A stretch of DNA of 64,000 nucleotides, taken from the IMG/VR virus record IMGVR_UViG_3300025759_000061, positions 1 through 64,000 of that record; one strand, written 5' to 3'. This DNA is from a virus. Below, piece by piece: positions 49,427 to 56,918 of this stretch; within the stretch, counting starts at the first letter, position 1, and every line of letters starts with the position of its first letter. Both the position numbers and the translations under genes were made by a program. A model generated the notes under the pieces. The model searched no databases, was not told the origin of the DNA, and worked only from the letters and a program-made list of their open reading frames with translations.

Positions 49427-49500
49427 GCCGATATAGCTCAATGGTAGAGTGCTGCTGTGGTATTGCAGAAATCTGGGTTCAATTCCCTGTGTCGGCACCA
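49427..49500 (+). tRNA. tRNA-Thr(GGT)
   Basis: Acceptor GCCGATA pairs with TGTCGGC, then ACCA. The anticodon arm is CTGCT-GTGGTAT-TGCAG giving GGT with a T-T pair at 31-39. The 5' end closely resembles bacterial tRNA-Thr(GGT). Confidence 0.8.
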
Positions 49501-49520
49501 TGAAAAAAGGAAAAATGGTA

Positions 49521-49790
49521 ATGGATAACGAAGTGCTTATAGAACAGTTGGATGATATTATTGAACAGACTCTCGTGGATTTGTTCTCCAGTATGGTTGT
49601 GAAACAGATGATGGAGAGGTGTGATGACAAGGACGTGGCCTTGCAGCAAATTGCTGAGTGGAAATCCAATACTGATATTGATGATACTGAACTGAATAAA
49701 CGGGTTAATGCATTGAAACAGGAAGTTGTGGACCTGTTGGAGAAGAATTCAAGACTGATTTCGGATATGTTTCGGGATAATTTGCAGTGA
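49521..49790 (+). CDS. Small helical acidic protein
   Basis: 89 residues, MDNEVLIEQLDDIIEQTLVDLF..., heptad-like hydrophobics, likely a coiled coil. AAGGA is spaced for ATG 49521. No family. Confidence 0.6.
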   Translation: MDNEVLIEQLDDIIEQTLVDLFSSMVVKQMMERCDDKDVALQQIAEWKSNTDIDDTELNKRVNALKQEVVDLLEKNSRLISDMFRDNLQ

Positions 49791-49798
49791 TTTAGTGC

Positions 49799-49827
49799 TT
49801 GACACTCACTCACATTAAACCTATATA
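49799..49827 (+). promoter_or_regulatory. Sigma70-type promoter
   Basis: TTGACA, 17 bp, TATATA, with ATG 49840 thirteen bases downstream, giving a very short leader with GGGA. Confidence 0.65.
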
Positions 49828-49839
49828 CGGGATTACAAG

Positions 49840-50067
49840 ATGCTTAACATATTCGTTCTATCGGCAATCGTGCTGGTATCAAATTCAGGTTGGGTAAGGG
49901 GTGAGAAAATTCACCCAAAGCTTACACCAGTGGTTTTTAACTCGTATCAGGAGTGTAGACTCGAAAGACGTAAAGCCCGTGCCTTGTATCGTGAGCACAA
50001 AGAATATCTGAAAGAGAATTACGGGGTTATCAGAATCTCGTTGAAGTGTACAAAAAAGACTAAATAG
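49840..50067 (+). CDS. Small exported or membrane-anchored protein
   Basis: 75 residues. N-terminal hydrophobic MLNIFVLSAIVLVSNSGWV could be a signal peptide; the remainder is basic (ECRLERRKARALYREHKEY). Ends TK-stop over a CTAAATA core. Confidence 0.55.
   Translation: MLNIFVLSAIVLVSNSGWVRGEKIHPKLTPVVFNSYQECRLERRKARALYREHKEYLKENYGVIRISLKCTKKTK
50060..50066 (+). promoter_or_regulatory. Late promoter core CTAAATA before tRNA-Asn
   Basis: CTAAATA in the preceding Thr-Lys-stop, 16 bp before tRNA-Asn. Confidence 0.5.
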
Positions 50068-50082
50068 ATGTAGAAGAATTAT

Positions 50083-50157
50083 TGGACTGTACTCAACTGG
50101 TAAGAGAGCAAGCTGTTAACTTGTTATATGTAGGTTCGAATCCTATCAGTCCAGCCA
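50083..50157 (+). tRNA. tRNA-Asn(GTT)
   Basis: Acceptor TGGACTG pairs with CAGTCCA, with G73 (asparagine discriminator) and CCA. The anticodon arm is CAAG-CTGTTAA-CTTG. Confidence 0.9.
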
Positions 50158-50163
50158 ATTCAT

Positions 50164-50238
50164 GCAAGCATAGTGTAGTGGGTAACACATCAGTTTGTGG
50201 AACTGATATCACAGGTTCAAACCCTGTTGCTTGTACCA
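50164..50238 (+). tRNA. tRNA-His(GTG), no G-1, A73
   Basis: Acceptor GCAAGCA pairs with TGCTTGT, then ACCA. The anticodon arm is TCAGT-TTGTGGA-ACTGA. The base before the acceptor is T and position 73 is A, so the usual G-1:C73 pair is absent, as in some alphaproteobacterial histidine tRNAs. Confidence 0.9.
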
Positions 50239-50266
50239 ATTTATTATGAACATGTGAGATATTCAA

Positions 50267-50515
50267 ATGCCCGTCAGTTACTGGGACATCAAAGAAAATA
50301 TCATAAAACGTATACATGATAGAATTCGTCGGTTGACTTATGTTCCAAATCCAGATATTATGGGTCGTGCAACCTATCTCAAGAAGATAGCTCTTGAAAA
50401 CTTCAATCTTCAATCTGATGTCAAAAATCTTATTGAAGCTGAAAACGTGTATTATGAAAAGGTGAAAGATTATGGACAAGAAGTGGTTGAAGAAATCCCT
50501 CAAAATCATTCCTGA
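50267..50515 (+). CDS. Small helical protein
   Basis: 82 residues, MPVSYWDIKENIIKRIHDR..., with RATYLKKIALENFNL and an acidic C-terminus. No recognised domain. Overlaps the next gene by 44 bp. Confidence 0.55.
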   Translation: MPVSYWDIKENIIKRIHDRIRRLTYVPNPDIMGRATYLKKIALENFNLQSDVKNLIEAENVYYEKVKDYGQEVVEEIPQNHS

Positions 50516-50729
50516 ATTGAACTTGCCGGTGGAATTCACTGGTGAGGACCTACGGTTTTTGATCAAAGCCCTTGTTGGTGATGCAGATCACCCAAACAAC
50601 TGGGGTACGATGATCAGCCTAGCCAAGAATGATGGTCTGATCCAACCTCTGAACGAGTGGGTTCCAATGAAATCCTACCGGTCACATAACCGGAAAACCC
50701 CAAAATATATCCGTCTTGTTGAGAGATGA
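50472..50729 (+). CDS. Small unknown protein
   Basis: 85 residues, starting MDKKWLKKSLKIIPEL and ending with a basic RSHNRKTPKYIRLVER. No family. Coupled to the sulfotransferase-like gene by ATGA. Confidence 0.6.
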   Translation: MDKKWLKKSLKIIPELNLPVEFTGEDLRFLIKALVGDADHPNNWGTMISLAKNDGLIQPLNEWVPMKSYRSHNRKTPKYIRLVER

Positions 50730-51316
50730 TTGATCCACCATGCAGACTCATTGTGGTTGTTGGGATGCCGTCCGGTGGTACTAGCTGTGTTGCCGGGACT
50801 CTCACACACAATGGGTTCTATAACAGGGATACGGGTCCACGGGGGTCCTATCAGTCACCACTGCCATTATCATACTGTCAGGGTCTTTGGGGTCTCCCAT
50901 CAAAAGCTCTGGATGAGGATGATATGGTAGTGGTTGGCCAATGGGCATTGGATCACAAACTAGAGGCTCTTGAACGTGGGTTTGATAAAGCCGTCCAAAA
51001 AATGCCGGGTCCACCAATATGGATGCCTGAGATGTTTGGTCCGAATCCTCTTGGCATTAAGATTGAACCCCTGCTGGTATTCAGGGAGCCACGAGAGAAT
51101 GCCGAATCCATAAAGAATGCTCCACATTTCCATTATGTGAGGGATGCTGAAAAACATGCAGCCCGTGGTCAGATCGAAATTCTGAAATTGCACGAAAAAT
51201 ACAACTGGCCTATTTGGAAATTCGGTAAGGATTCTGATATCATAGAATTGGAACGGTTGTTGAATGTACCCTTACCAAACAAGATTTTTAATCCAGACAG
51301 AATAAAAACTGGTTGA
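50726..51316 (+). CDS. Sulfotransferase-like P-loop protein
   Basis: 196 residues. LIVVVGMPSGGTSCVAGTL (8-26) is the PAPS-binding P-loop type of sulfotransferases, with VFREPRENAESI (about 112-123) as the second nucleotide-binding strand and Arg/Ser pair. It may sulfate a glycan made by the upstream cassette. Stop overlaps the next early promoter. Confidence 0.75.
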   Translation: MIDPPCRLIVVVGMPSGGTSCVAGTLTHNGFYNRDTGPRGSYQSPLPLSYCQGLWGLPSKALDEDDMVVVGQWALDHKLEALERGFDKAVQKMPGPPIWMPEMFGPNPLGIKIEPLLVFREPRENAESIKNAPHFHYVRDAEKHAARGQIEILKLHEKYNWPIWKFGKDSDIIELERLLNVPLPNKIFNPDRIKTG

Positions 51317-51340
51317 CACAGATTCTCTCTATGCTATTAT
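51313..51340 (+). promoter_or_regulatory. Early promoter
   Basis: TTGACA, 16 bp, TGC-TATTAT, then GTAGACATAGAGAGAAAGG. The -35 overlaps the stop of the preceding gene. Confidence 0.9.
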
Positions 51341-51365
51341 GTAGACATAGAGAGAAAGGAAAGTC

Positions 51366-52271
51366 ATGCAAAACGACAAGAAATTCAAGAAAGCATTGTC
51401 AATCTTCTGTAATGAACAGATTGACAATATGCTGCAATTCATGAATGACAAGATGGGTGCTGGTGGTTTTCTGCCGGTCTATCGTAGTGATGATGGTGAG
51501 AAGATCACCTACCACCTTGTTGAGTCCTATCCCAAGGGATATAGCCGGTCACCTTCACGTGCCGGTGTCCACTTTTCCAAAACCAAGGGAAAGCATCTCT
51601 GGATTCGGATGAACCTGAACCAGTTCTTGAGGAACATGAAGAAAGAGTTTGATACCGGTGAGTATGTGGAAACCTTTTTCACGGAATATGAGCACATCAG
51701 AACTGATCCGGTAATCGGTCACTTCAATGGTCACTGGACCAAGGACCTGATGGGAACCCTAGCACATGAGGTTGCCCACATGGTTGAGCACGGGATCGTG
51801 CCATGGGGTGAGTGGTACAAAAAGGGTGTTTCCGAAAACTCATTCACTGAGAATTTCAACTGGGTCCCCGAAGAGCATATCAAAAACCATAATCCGAAGG
51901 TTGGTAAGAAAACCATTAAGGGTCATGGAATTGCCTTCCAGACGATCTATGCAATTCTCCGTGAAGAGTTCGTCAACGGACACGAATCATTCCAGATGCC
52001 TGCCCTTGAAGAGGTGAAGGTCCGGAAGTCAAAGTGGACAGTCAACAGACGTGGTGCTCTTGCCCGGTATTACCTGAATATGAAAGATGGTTCAGTGATC
52101 CATGCCGGTCATATCCGGACACACAGGACCGGTTACAGTGTATACTCACGGGATGGTGAATTCATTGAAAATCAGGATACCATCAGTGGTGCACGGTTGA
52201 TCCTTGAAGAGGATATCCGGTACAAGCTCTCCATCCGGAAAGAGCAGACTTACGAAACTAAGATTTTCTAA
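51366..52271 (+). CDS. Early zinc metallopeptidase-like protein
   Basis: 301 residues. LAHEVAHMVEH gives HExxH at 134-138, and GHGIAFQ provides a third histidine (His187), the SprT/zincin arrangement. The C-terminal part (about 210-301) is beta-rich with Arg/Lys. It is the first gene of the early block behind a strong promoter, so it could cleave or unfold a host target; that is inference. Confidence 0.75.
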   Translation: MQNDKKFKKALSIFCNEQIDNMLQFMNDKMGAGGFLPVYRSDDGEKITYHLVESYPKGYSRSPSRAGVHFSKTKGKHLWIRMNLNQFLRNMKKEFDTGEYVETFFTEYEHIRTDPVIGHFNGHWTKDLMGTLAHEVAHMVEHGIVPWGEWYKKGVSENSFTENFNWVPEEHIKNHNPKVGKKTIKGHGIAFQTIYAILREEFVNGHESFQMPALEEVKVRKSKWTVNRRGALARYYLNMKDGSVIHAGHIRTHRTGYSVYSRDGEFIENQDTISGARLILEEDIRYKLSIRKEQTYETKIF

Positions 52272-52277
52272 AATTAG

Positions 52278-52302
52278 GGGTTGACTTCGGTCAGCCCTTT
52301 TT
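52278..52302 (+). terminator. Terminator overlapping next promoter's -35
   Basis: Stem GGGTTGAC / GTCAGCCC (one G-U) with TTCG loop and five T. The TTGAC of the stem is also the -35 of the promoter at 52281. Confidence 0.75.
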
Positions 52303-52309
52303 GCATTAT
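52281..52309 (+). promoter_or_regulatory. Early promoter overlapping a terminator
   Basis: TTGACT, 17 bp, CATTAT, then GTGGATATAGAGAAAAG. The -35 lies in the terminator stem of the upstream gene. Confidence 0.75.
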
Positions 52310-52343
52310 GTGGATATAGAGAAAAGCAGAAAAGGAACGAGAA

Positions 52344-52580
52344 ATGAATGACTATGGTGTAAAGACTTTCATGAATAAACTTTGGAGTAAAGCTGCTGGT
52401 AAAAAGATTACCGGACAGACTATTGGGGGTGAGTGGTTTACCGGTACAGTTACAAATGTCCGGACCATGTACGGTATTGATCTTCAGATTCAGGTTGAGA
52501 AGGATGATGGTGATATTGAACTGGTCTCTGGTCTGGATGCTGCCAAGGGTGAACGGTTCCTGACAATTGAGGGGTTGTAA
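52344..52580 (+). CDS. Small early protein, SH3-like pattern
   Basis: 78 residues, MNDYGVKTFMNKLWSKAAGK..., followed by strands GEWFTGTVTNVRTMYGIDLQI. The beta-barrel-like pattern is similar in style to other early ORFs here (53219). AGGAACGAG upstream. No family. Confidence 0.6.
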   Translation: MNDYGVKTFMNKLWSKAAGKKITGQTIGGEWFTGTVTNVRTMYGIDLQIQVEKDDGDIELVSGLDAAKGERFLTIEGL

Positions 52581-52589
52581 AAATACCTG

Positions 52590-52617
52590 TTGACTCTCAC
52601 CCATGATCTGCTATTAT
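52590..52617 (+). promoter_or_regulatory. Early promoter
   Basis: TTGACT, 16 bp, TGC-TATTAT, then GTAGATATAGAGAGAAGG. Nearly identical to the one at 53166. Confidence 0.9.
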
Positions 52618-52643
52618 GTAGATATAGAGAGAAGGAAAAAAAC

Positions 52644-52865
52644 ATGAACATCACAACACTGATCAACATTGCCGTAGCAACCCACACAACCCGGTTTGCT
52701 GCACAGAAGGGTATTTTCATTGATAATATGGAACAGCTTGTTACCATGTTGACGGATGCCGGTCACAAGCTCCAGCAGAATTACGGTGACAGGGTTCTTG
52801 TGGACCACTCAGCATGGGTGACGAAACATGGGGTCATCTACCCGGTTTCCGGATGTAACCTCTAA
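52644..52865 (+). CDS. Small early protein
   Basis: 73 residues, MNITTLINIAVATHTTRFA..., mixed, with DRVLVDHSAWVTKHGVIYPV near the end. No family. GAGAAGG upstream. Confidence 0.6.
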   Translation: MNITTLINIAVATHTTRFAAQKGIFIDNMEQLVTMLTDAGHKLQQNYGDRVLVDHSAWVTKHGVIYPVSGCNL

Positions 52866-52882
52866 GAGAGAAAGGATTTTTG

Positions 52883-53155
52883 ATGCCACGTAAGACTTAT
52901 GAAGTTGAGAAGCTGGTTAGTTATGTCAATGGGTTCTGTGCTGCCAAAGGTGGATCACAGGATGCTCGTCAAGCCCTGATGGGGATGTTGGAAGATGTTC
53001 TTCGGTCCACTGGTAATTATGGTGGGTTCCGGTATCTGGTTCAGGAAGAACTGAGTGAGATTGACCTACCGGGTATTCACTGGGATGGTAACAATCCAGA
53101 TTTCGTGAACACAGATGGGACACGGGTCCGGTATCTGGGTTTTGCCCAAAATTGA
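52883..53155 (+). CDS. Small early protein
   Basis: 90 residues, MPRKTYEVEKLVSYVNGF..., helical N-terminal half and GIHWDGNNPDFVNTDGTR near the end. No family. GAGAAAGG upstream. Confidence 0.6.
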   Translation: MPRKTYEVEKLVSYVNGFCAAKGGSQDARQALMGMLEDVLRSTGNYGGFRYLVQEELSEIDLPGIHWDGNNPDFVNTDGTRVRYLGFAQN

Positions 53156-53165
53156 AAATAAGGAG

Positions 53166-53193
53166 TTGACTCTCACCCATGATCTGCTATTAT
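53166..53193 (+). promoter_or_regulatory. Early promoter
   Basis: TTGACT, 16 bp, TGC-TATTAT, then GTAGACATAGAGAGAGAGG. Confidence 0.9.
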
Positions 53194-53218
53194 GTAGACA
53201 TAGAGAGAGAGGAAAGAC

Positions 53219-53428
53219 ATGAAGTTCGAAGTTGGAGAAAAAATTCGGGTGACCGTGTATGAGAATGGTTACTACAAAAGGTCTGGTTATGGTATTGTAA
53301 CCAAGATCAACGAAGAGACTCGTAGGGTTTCTGTTGACTCCAAGGAATTTGGGGGACGTATCCGGTCGTTCTATGAGTGGTCACTCAGTTTGAACAAGGT
53401 TACAAGAAAGCCTCTGCCACACTATTAA
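53219..53428 (+). CDS. Small early protein, SH3-like pattern
   Basis: 69 residues, MKFEVGEKIRVTVYENGYY..., strands with GIVTKINEETRRVSV, fitting a small beta barrel. First gene after the promoter at 53166. No family. Confidence 0.6.
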   Translation: MKFEVGEKIRVTVYENGYYKRSGYGIVTKINEETRRVSVDSKEFGGRIRSFYEWSLSLNKVTRKPLPHY

Positions 53429-53454
53429 ATCAACCCTTTGAGAAAGGAATTGCT

Positions 53455-53838
53455 ATGAAAGAGTTTGAAAACATTTTTGAAGCTGCTGATACAGCCGGTC
53501 GGGAAGCCGTGAGCAAACTGGATGTCCGTCCGATGGTGGTTGGTCATGCTGGGGTCTTCGACTCCAAGATCGATCAGACCAAGCCGGTCTACTATGTTGC
53601 TGATGGGGTGTGTGGGTTTGCATGGGTGAACATCAAGCCCGGTAACTCCAAGTTTGCCAACTGGTTGAAGAAGAAGGGTCTTGCCCGTTCAGACAGTTAC
53701 TACGGTGGTGTCACGATCTGGGTGAGTGAGTTCAATCAGTCCATGCAGAAGAAGGAAGCTTATGCATATGCCTTTGCCAAGGTTGTTGACGAAGCCGGGG
53801 TTGTGAAGCAAGCATATGCATCCAGCCGGATGGACTAA
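53455..53838 (+). CDS. Early unknown protein
   Basis: 127 residues. Helical N-terminus (MKEFENIFEAADTAGREAV), then PVYYVADGVCGFAWVNIKPG, a WVSEFNQSMQKKEAY segment and a C-terminal helix. No recognised family. GAGAAAGGA upstream. Confidence 0.65.
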   Translation: MKEFENIFEAADTAGREAVSKLDVRPMVVGHAGVFDSKIDQTKPVYYVADGVCGFAWVNIKPGNSKFANWLKKKGLARSDSYYGGVTIWVSEFNQSMQKKEAYAYAFAKVVDEAGVVKQAYASSRMD

Positions 53839-53885
53839 CAAGTGTGGGGACTCCGGTCCCCATGGCCATAGAAAGGAATTTGAAT

Positions 53886-54077
53886 ATGAGCAAAGTTGAT
53901 CAAATAGCCCAAGACATTTATGTTGCTGCCATTTCACTGGGAACTGGACTTGCAGACGTTTCTGATGATGAGCTTCAAGAGCTTTTGAATGCTTGTGCTG
54001 AAATGTGCTACAAGTCTGCTGAAGCTTTCGTGAAATATCAAGATAAGAGAAGGTATAGTGATGCAGAAGATTCTTGA
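53886..54077 (+). CDS. Small early acidic protein
   Basis: 63 residues, helical, LADVSDDELQELLNACAEMC in the centre. GAAAGGAA upstream. Overlaps the next tiny gene by 17 bp. Confidence 0.6.
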   Translation: MSKVDQIAQDIYVAAISLGTGLADVSDDELQELLNACAEMCYKSAEAFVKYQDKRRYSDAEDS

Positions 54078-54204
54078 AATTGCCGTGAAGGAACGTCTCA
54101 AAACCCTGATCACTGAACAGTCTATGGGTGAGTGGGATGATAAAACCATTGAAAAGGATGTGGAGTTCTTTTTTGAAGGTCTGAAAGATTTCTTTCCAAC
54201 ATGA
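54061..54204 (+). CDS. Small early protein
   Basis: 47 residues, MQKILEIAVKERLKTLITEQ..., helical, ending KDFFPT. No family. Its stop is 7 bp before the hairpin at 54211. Confidence 0.5.
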   Translation: MQKILEIAVKERLKTLITEQSMGEWDDKTIEKDVEFFFEGLKDFFPT

Positions 54205-54210
54205 AATAAG

Positions 54211-54242
54211 GGGTTGACTTCGGTCAGCCCTTCTGGCATTAT
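54211..54242 (+). promoter_or_regulatory. Early promoter with hairpin over -35
   Basis: TTGACT (54214), 17 bp, CATTAT. GGGTTGAC / GTCAGCCC with TTCG forms the same hairpin as at 52278, but the T tract is interrupted (TTCTGG), so termination is doubtful. Confidence 0.7.
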
Positions 54243-54279
54243 AAGGACATAAAGAGAAAACAGAGAAAGGAAACGAGTT

Positions 54280-54780
54280 ATGGGAATGTATATGTACAAA
54301 GTGACTGGTAAGAAAGTCCTGCTCTCCGATGGTCGTTATGCCCATGTTGCCAAAGCTGCTTACAAACCATTCTTCTACAGCTACAGTGATGATTCTGAAA
54401 AGAAGAACACGAAAATGTACTACAAGACCGGGTGCTACTATGCCGATAAACGTGCCAAGGAAGGTCACATGACCGGTTTGGTCACAGTTGGTACGGATGC
54501 CGGTGATGCAGTGTTTGAGTGGTCTGAGGGGTCCTTCCACGAAGGTATGCTCAACAATGAAGACCGGATGGTCAAGGGTGTGACAGTTGCCGGGAAAAAG
54601 AGGGAATTTACTTGGTTCGACGTTAAGGTCGAGCACGAAGGTAAAACTTTCTACGAACAGATGCTGGGTCGGAATGCTGATGAAGCCTGCTCTGAAGTCA
54701 AGAAGTACCTCTCACGTGAGTTGATGGATGGTGTTGATTGGACCGGGGTTGAGTTCACTGCCCAGCCGATGGGAGCCTGA
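54280..54780 (+). CDS. Early unknown protein
   Basis: 166 residues, basic and aromatic, many Tyr and Lys. KVLLSDGRYAHVAKAAYKPF near the start and FTWFDVKVEHEGKTFYEQM later; two Cys. No family. First gene behind the promoter at 54214. Confidence 0.65.
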   Translation: MGMYMYKVTGKKVLLSDGRYAHVAKAAYKPFFYSYSDDSEKKNTKMYYKTGCYYADKRAKEGHMTGLVTVGTDAGDAVFEWSEGSFHEGMLNNEDRMVKGVTVAGKKREFTWFDVKVEHEGKTFYEQMLGRNADEACSEVKKYLSRELMDGVDWTGVEFTAQPMGA

Positions 54781-54935
54781 TGAAAAACACAGCCAAGGAA
54801 TTGTTAAGGTATGCCATCTGGGTGATCAGAAATCCAGATGGACACACCAAAGACGAAGTAACCGATGCTGCATGTTCATATCTGGATGATATGTATGAGA
54901 CATACGGTATCCTGAATTATCCGGGAGATGACTGA
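54780..54935 (+). CDS. Small early protein
   Basis: 51 residues, MKNTAKELLRYAIWVIRN..., acidic second half. TGATG overlaps on both sides join it to its neighbours. Confidence 0.5.
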   Translation: MKNTAKELLRYAIWVIRNPDGHTKDEVTDAACSYLDDMYETYGILNYPGDD

Positions 54936-55126
54936 TGAGGATCAAGTATGGGATTGAAACCAATGTGGGTAATCACCATCTGATGTTGACTAACAGAGGT
55001 TGGAGTCGAAAAACCGATGGGTTGTTTTTGACAAGGTTCAAATGGATTGCCGAAAACATCCACAAGAACATGTCCAAAAAGGTTTCATGTGAATTGAAGA
55101 TCATGGAGATTATTGAAAATGAATGA
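54935..55126 (+). CDS. Small early basic protein
   Basis: 63 residues, MRIKYGIETNVGNHHLML..., basic, with a WIAENIHKNM helix. No family. Confidence 0.55.
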   Translation: MRIKYGIETNVGNHHLMLTNRGWSRKTDGLFLTRFKWIAENIHKNMSKKVSCELKIMEIIENE

Positions 55127-55424
55127 AGCTAAATTCGACACCTATCATATGCTGGAACTGAGAGAGAAATTTGCCGGGAAGGTCTGGTGCTTTGTTCCGG
55201 TAATCAGTTCAAAATATGCAATATGTCATCTTGGAATTGCCATTGCAAATGAGCCGGGATATTCCCCGGTTCCGATAAGTTGGTGTAACTCAGAGGATTA
55301 TGTAGAGGTCTCTGAGATTGCTGATGACCTGAACAAGGTCCAGCTTCGTTTGGGTGAGGATGAAGCCATGAGGATTGAAGTTTCAACCCATGTAGCTCAA
55401 CGGGAAAAGAATGAAGCTGCTTAA
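55119..55424 (+). CDS. Small early acidic protein
   Basis: 101 residues, MNEAKFDTYHMLELREKFAG..., with VISSKYAICHLGIAIANEPG in the middle and a helical acidic C-terminus. No family. ATG overlaps the preceding stop. Confidence 0.6.
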   Translation: MNEAKFDTYHMLELREKFAGKVWCFVPVISSKYAICHLGIAIANEPGYSPVPISWCNSEDYVEVSEIADDLNKVQLRLGEDEAMRIEVSTHVAQREKNEAA

Positions 55425-55596
55425 GACAGATTGGATGTATTATCCAGCAAAGAGTTTCAGGGGTGGAAAATACAAAATCCACCTCTTGGAAAAGCAACCG
55501 GGTGTTTGGAAGCAACGGTTTGAATATGGCTCCGGTCATGTGACAGAGTGGTGTGCTTCCGGTAAGCCCAATGAAAATAGAATGGAGTTCATATAA
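55411..55596 (+). CDS. Small early basic protein
   Basis: 61 residues, MKLLKTDWMYYPAKSFRG..., aromatic and basic, strand-rich. Overlaps both neighbours. No family. Confidence 0.55.
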   Translation: MKLLKTDWMYYPAKSFRGGKYKIHLLEKQPGVWKQRFEYGSGHVTEWCASGKPNENRMEFI

Positions 55597-56192
55597 TGGT
55601 TAAATCACGATTTCTGAAAAGCTTTGCCATTGGTCTGGGTTTGTTGATGACCACTTTTGCCAGTGTCGGTGCAGAAGGTGTGCCAACATTTCACAACGAG
55701 AGCCATGGTGCTTTTGATGTTGTTGGTTACTGGGGTACTACAACCAAACAGCCAACATGCCAGATCAATACACACTATGCTGATAAGAGCTATGTGAGTT
55801 TCGTCAAGAACGTTATTGATGCTGAGTTCTGGATTGAAATCAATAACAAGGAATGGGATTTCACTGGTGGTGGTATTGGGTTTGAGTTTACAACCGATGT
55901 TGAATTCTACAACTATGACAAGACGTTGGTTCACACAATCCAGAGTGCTCCGTCTATCATAGCCACAAAAGATACTGTGCAACTCCGGAAGATGAATGAT
56001 TGGAACGAAAAAGCACAGGACACTTTCGTAAACTTGTTCCAGTCATCATTTTACCTGAATTTCCGGGATGGTGAGAATGTCTTTATGAAGGGTATGAACT
56101 TGAAAGGTTCTCGAAAAGCTGCATCCAGCTTGTGGGATTGTTTGAAAAAATCAACAGATATTATTTTCCCATACCAGACTGGGAATATGTAA
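55596..56192 (+). CDS. Exported protein with signal peptide
   Basis: 198 residues. Signal peptide: basic MVKSRFLK, hydrophobic core, cleavage around SVGA-EG (about residue 26). Mature beta-rich domain with two Cys near AEFWIEI/QPTCQI and SSLWDCLKK, suggesting a periplasmic disulfide. The fold may resemble host invasion-associated-type periplasmic proteins; not assigned. Confidence 0.65.
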   Translation: MVKSRFLKSFAIGLGLLMTTFASVGAEGVPTFHNESHGAFDVVGYWGTTTKQPTCQINTHYADKSYVSFVKNVIDAEFWIEINNKEWDFTGGGIGFEFTTDVEFYNYDKTLVHTIQSAPSIIATKDTVQLRKMNDWNEKAQDTFVNLFQSSFYLNFRDGENVFMKGMNLKGSRKAASSLWDCLKKSTDIIFPYQTGNM

Positions 56193-56197
56193 AGTCA

Positions 56198-56204
56198 CTA
56201 AATA
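56198..56204 (+). promoter_or_regulatory. Late promoter core CTAAATA before Ser tRNAs
   Basis: CTAAATA 8 bp before tRNA-Ser(TGA). Follows the pattern of late cores in front of tRNA units. Confidence 0.5.
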
Positions 56205-56211
56205 TAGACAT

Positions 56212-56301
56212 GGAAGATTAATCCGGACGGCTCCGGGCACTGCCTTGAAAACAGATGGCACCTTTGTAGGGTGTGGGGTTCGACACCTCAGTCTTCCACC
56301 A
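56212..56301 (+). tRNA. tRNA-Ser(TGA)
   Basis: Class II. Acceptor GGAAGAT pairs with GTCTTCC, then ACCA. The anticodon loop CTTGAAA gives TGA with weak 31-39 pairing; long variable arm CACC/GGTG. Position 73 is A instead of the usual G. Confidence 0.85.
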
Positions 56302-56307
56302 AGTTTT

Positions 56308-56394
56308 GGAGAGTAAACTACCAAGGTTGGTAGGCTGACCTGCTAAGTCAAGTGCACCGAAAGGTGTGGGCTTCGATTGCTCTGCTCTCCACCA
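56308..56394 (+). tRNA. tRNA-Ser(GCT)
   Basis: Class II. Acceptor GGAGAGT pairs with GCTCTCC, then ACCA. The anticodon loop CTGCTAA gives GCT; variable arm CACC-GAAA-GGTG. Confidence 0.9.
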
Positions 56395-56413
56395 TTATCA
56401 TGAGGATTAGATT

Positions 56414-56677
56414 ATGATAGCAAAACACTACACAGTTGAACACATGGTATGGGAACATTGGTGGGAAGAAACAGTGGTTACTGGACTCTGCCATATTGAA
56501 GTTTTTTATCACGGTGGTGGAAGTTTGAAGCATATTGCTGAAGGTACTTTCACATTTTCTGATGATGGTAGAAATAAATTTCATACAGTGTTTGGTGAGA
56601 TATCATGTGATACATCAGGTGTGAGTGGTATTCATTTGCTTCGTGTTGGGAGTTTTGCTAATGACCAAGAAGCTTAA
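56414..56677 (+). CDS. Small unknown protein
   Basis: 87 residues, MIAKHYTVEHMVWEHWWEE..., aromatic, strand-rich (HIEVFYHGGGSLKHI, GTFTFSDDG). No family. Overlaps next gene by 17 bp. Confidence 0.6.
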   Translation: MIAKHYTVEHMVWEHWWEETVVTGLCHIEVFYHGGGSLKHIAEGTFTFSDDGRNKFHTVFGEISCDTSGVSGIHLLRVGSFANDQEA

Positions 56678-56906
56678 GACATTTGGGTGGGGTGATGGTC
56701 GGAAAGAGTGGATAGTTGCAGCCACTACAAAGAAGAGTGCTGCCGAATCCTTCGGGATAACGATGCATGAGTTTCGGAACTATGCCAGTGAAACTGGTAA
56801 TGATGCTGAAATTGAGTTAGCCACGTCTGAGCCGGGTAAGGTTTTCAGATCACCAATTTGCCTATTCAAAGGTAAAGAATACAACTCACGATTCGATAAA
56901 GAATAA
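56661..56906 (+). CDS. Small unknown protein
   Basis: 81 residues, MTKKLKTFGWGDGRKEWIVAAT..., a KSAAESFGITMHEFRNYASE helical part resembling a helix-turn-helix in spacing. No confident family. Confidence 0.6.
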   Translation: MTKKLKTFGWGDGRKEWIVAATTKKSAAESFGITMHEFRNYASETGNDAEIELATSEPGKVFRSPICLFKGKEYNSRFDKE

Positions 56907-56918
56907 GGTCAAGGAAAA

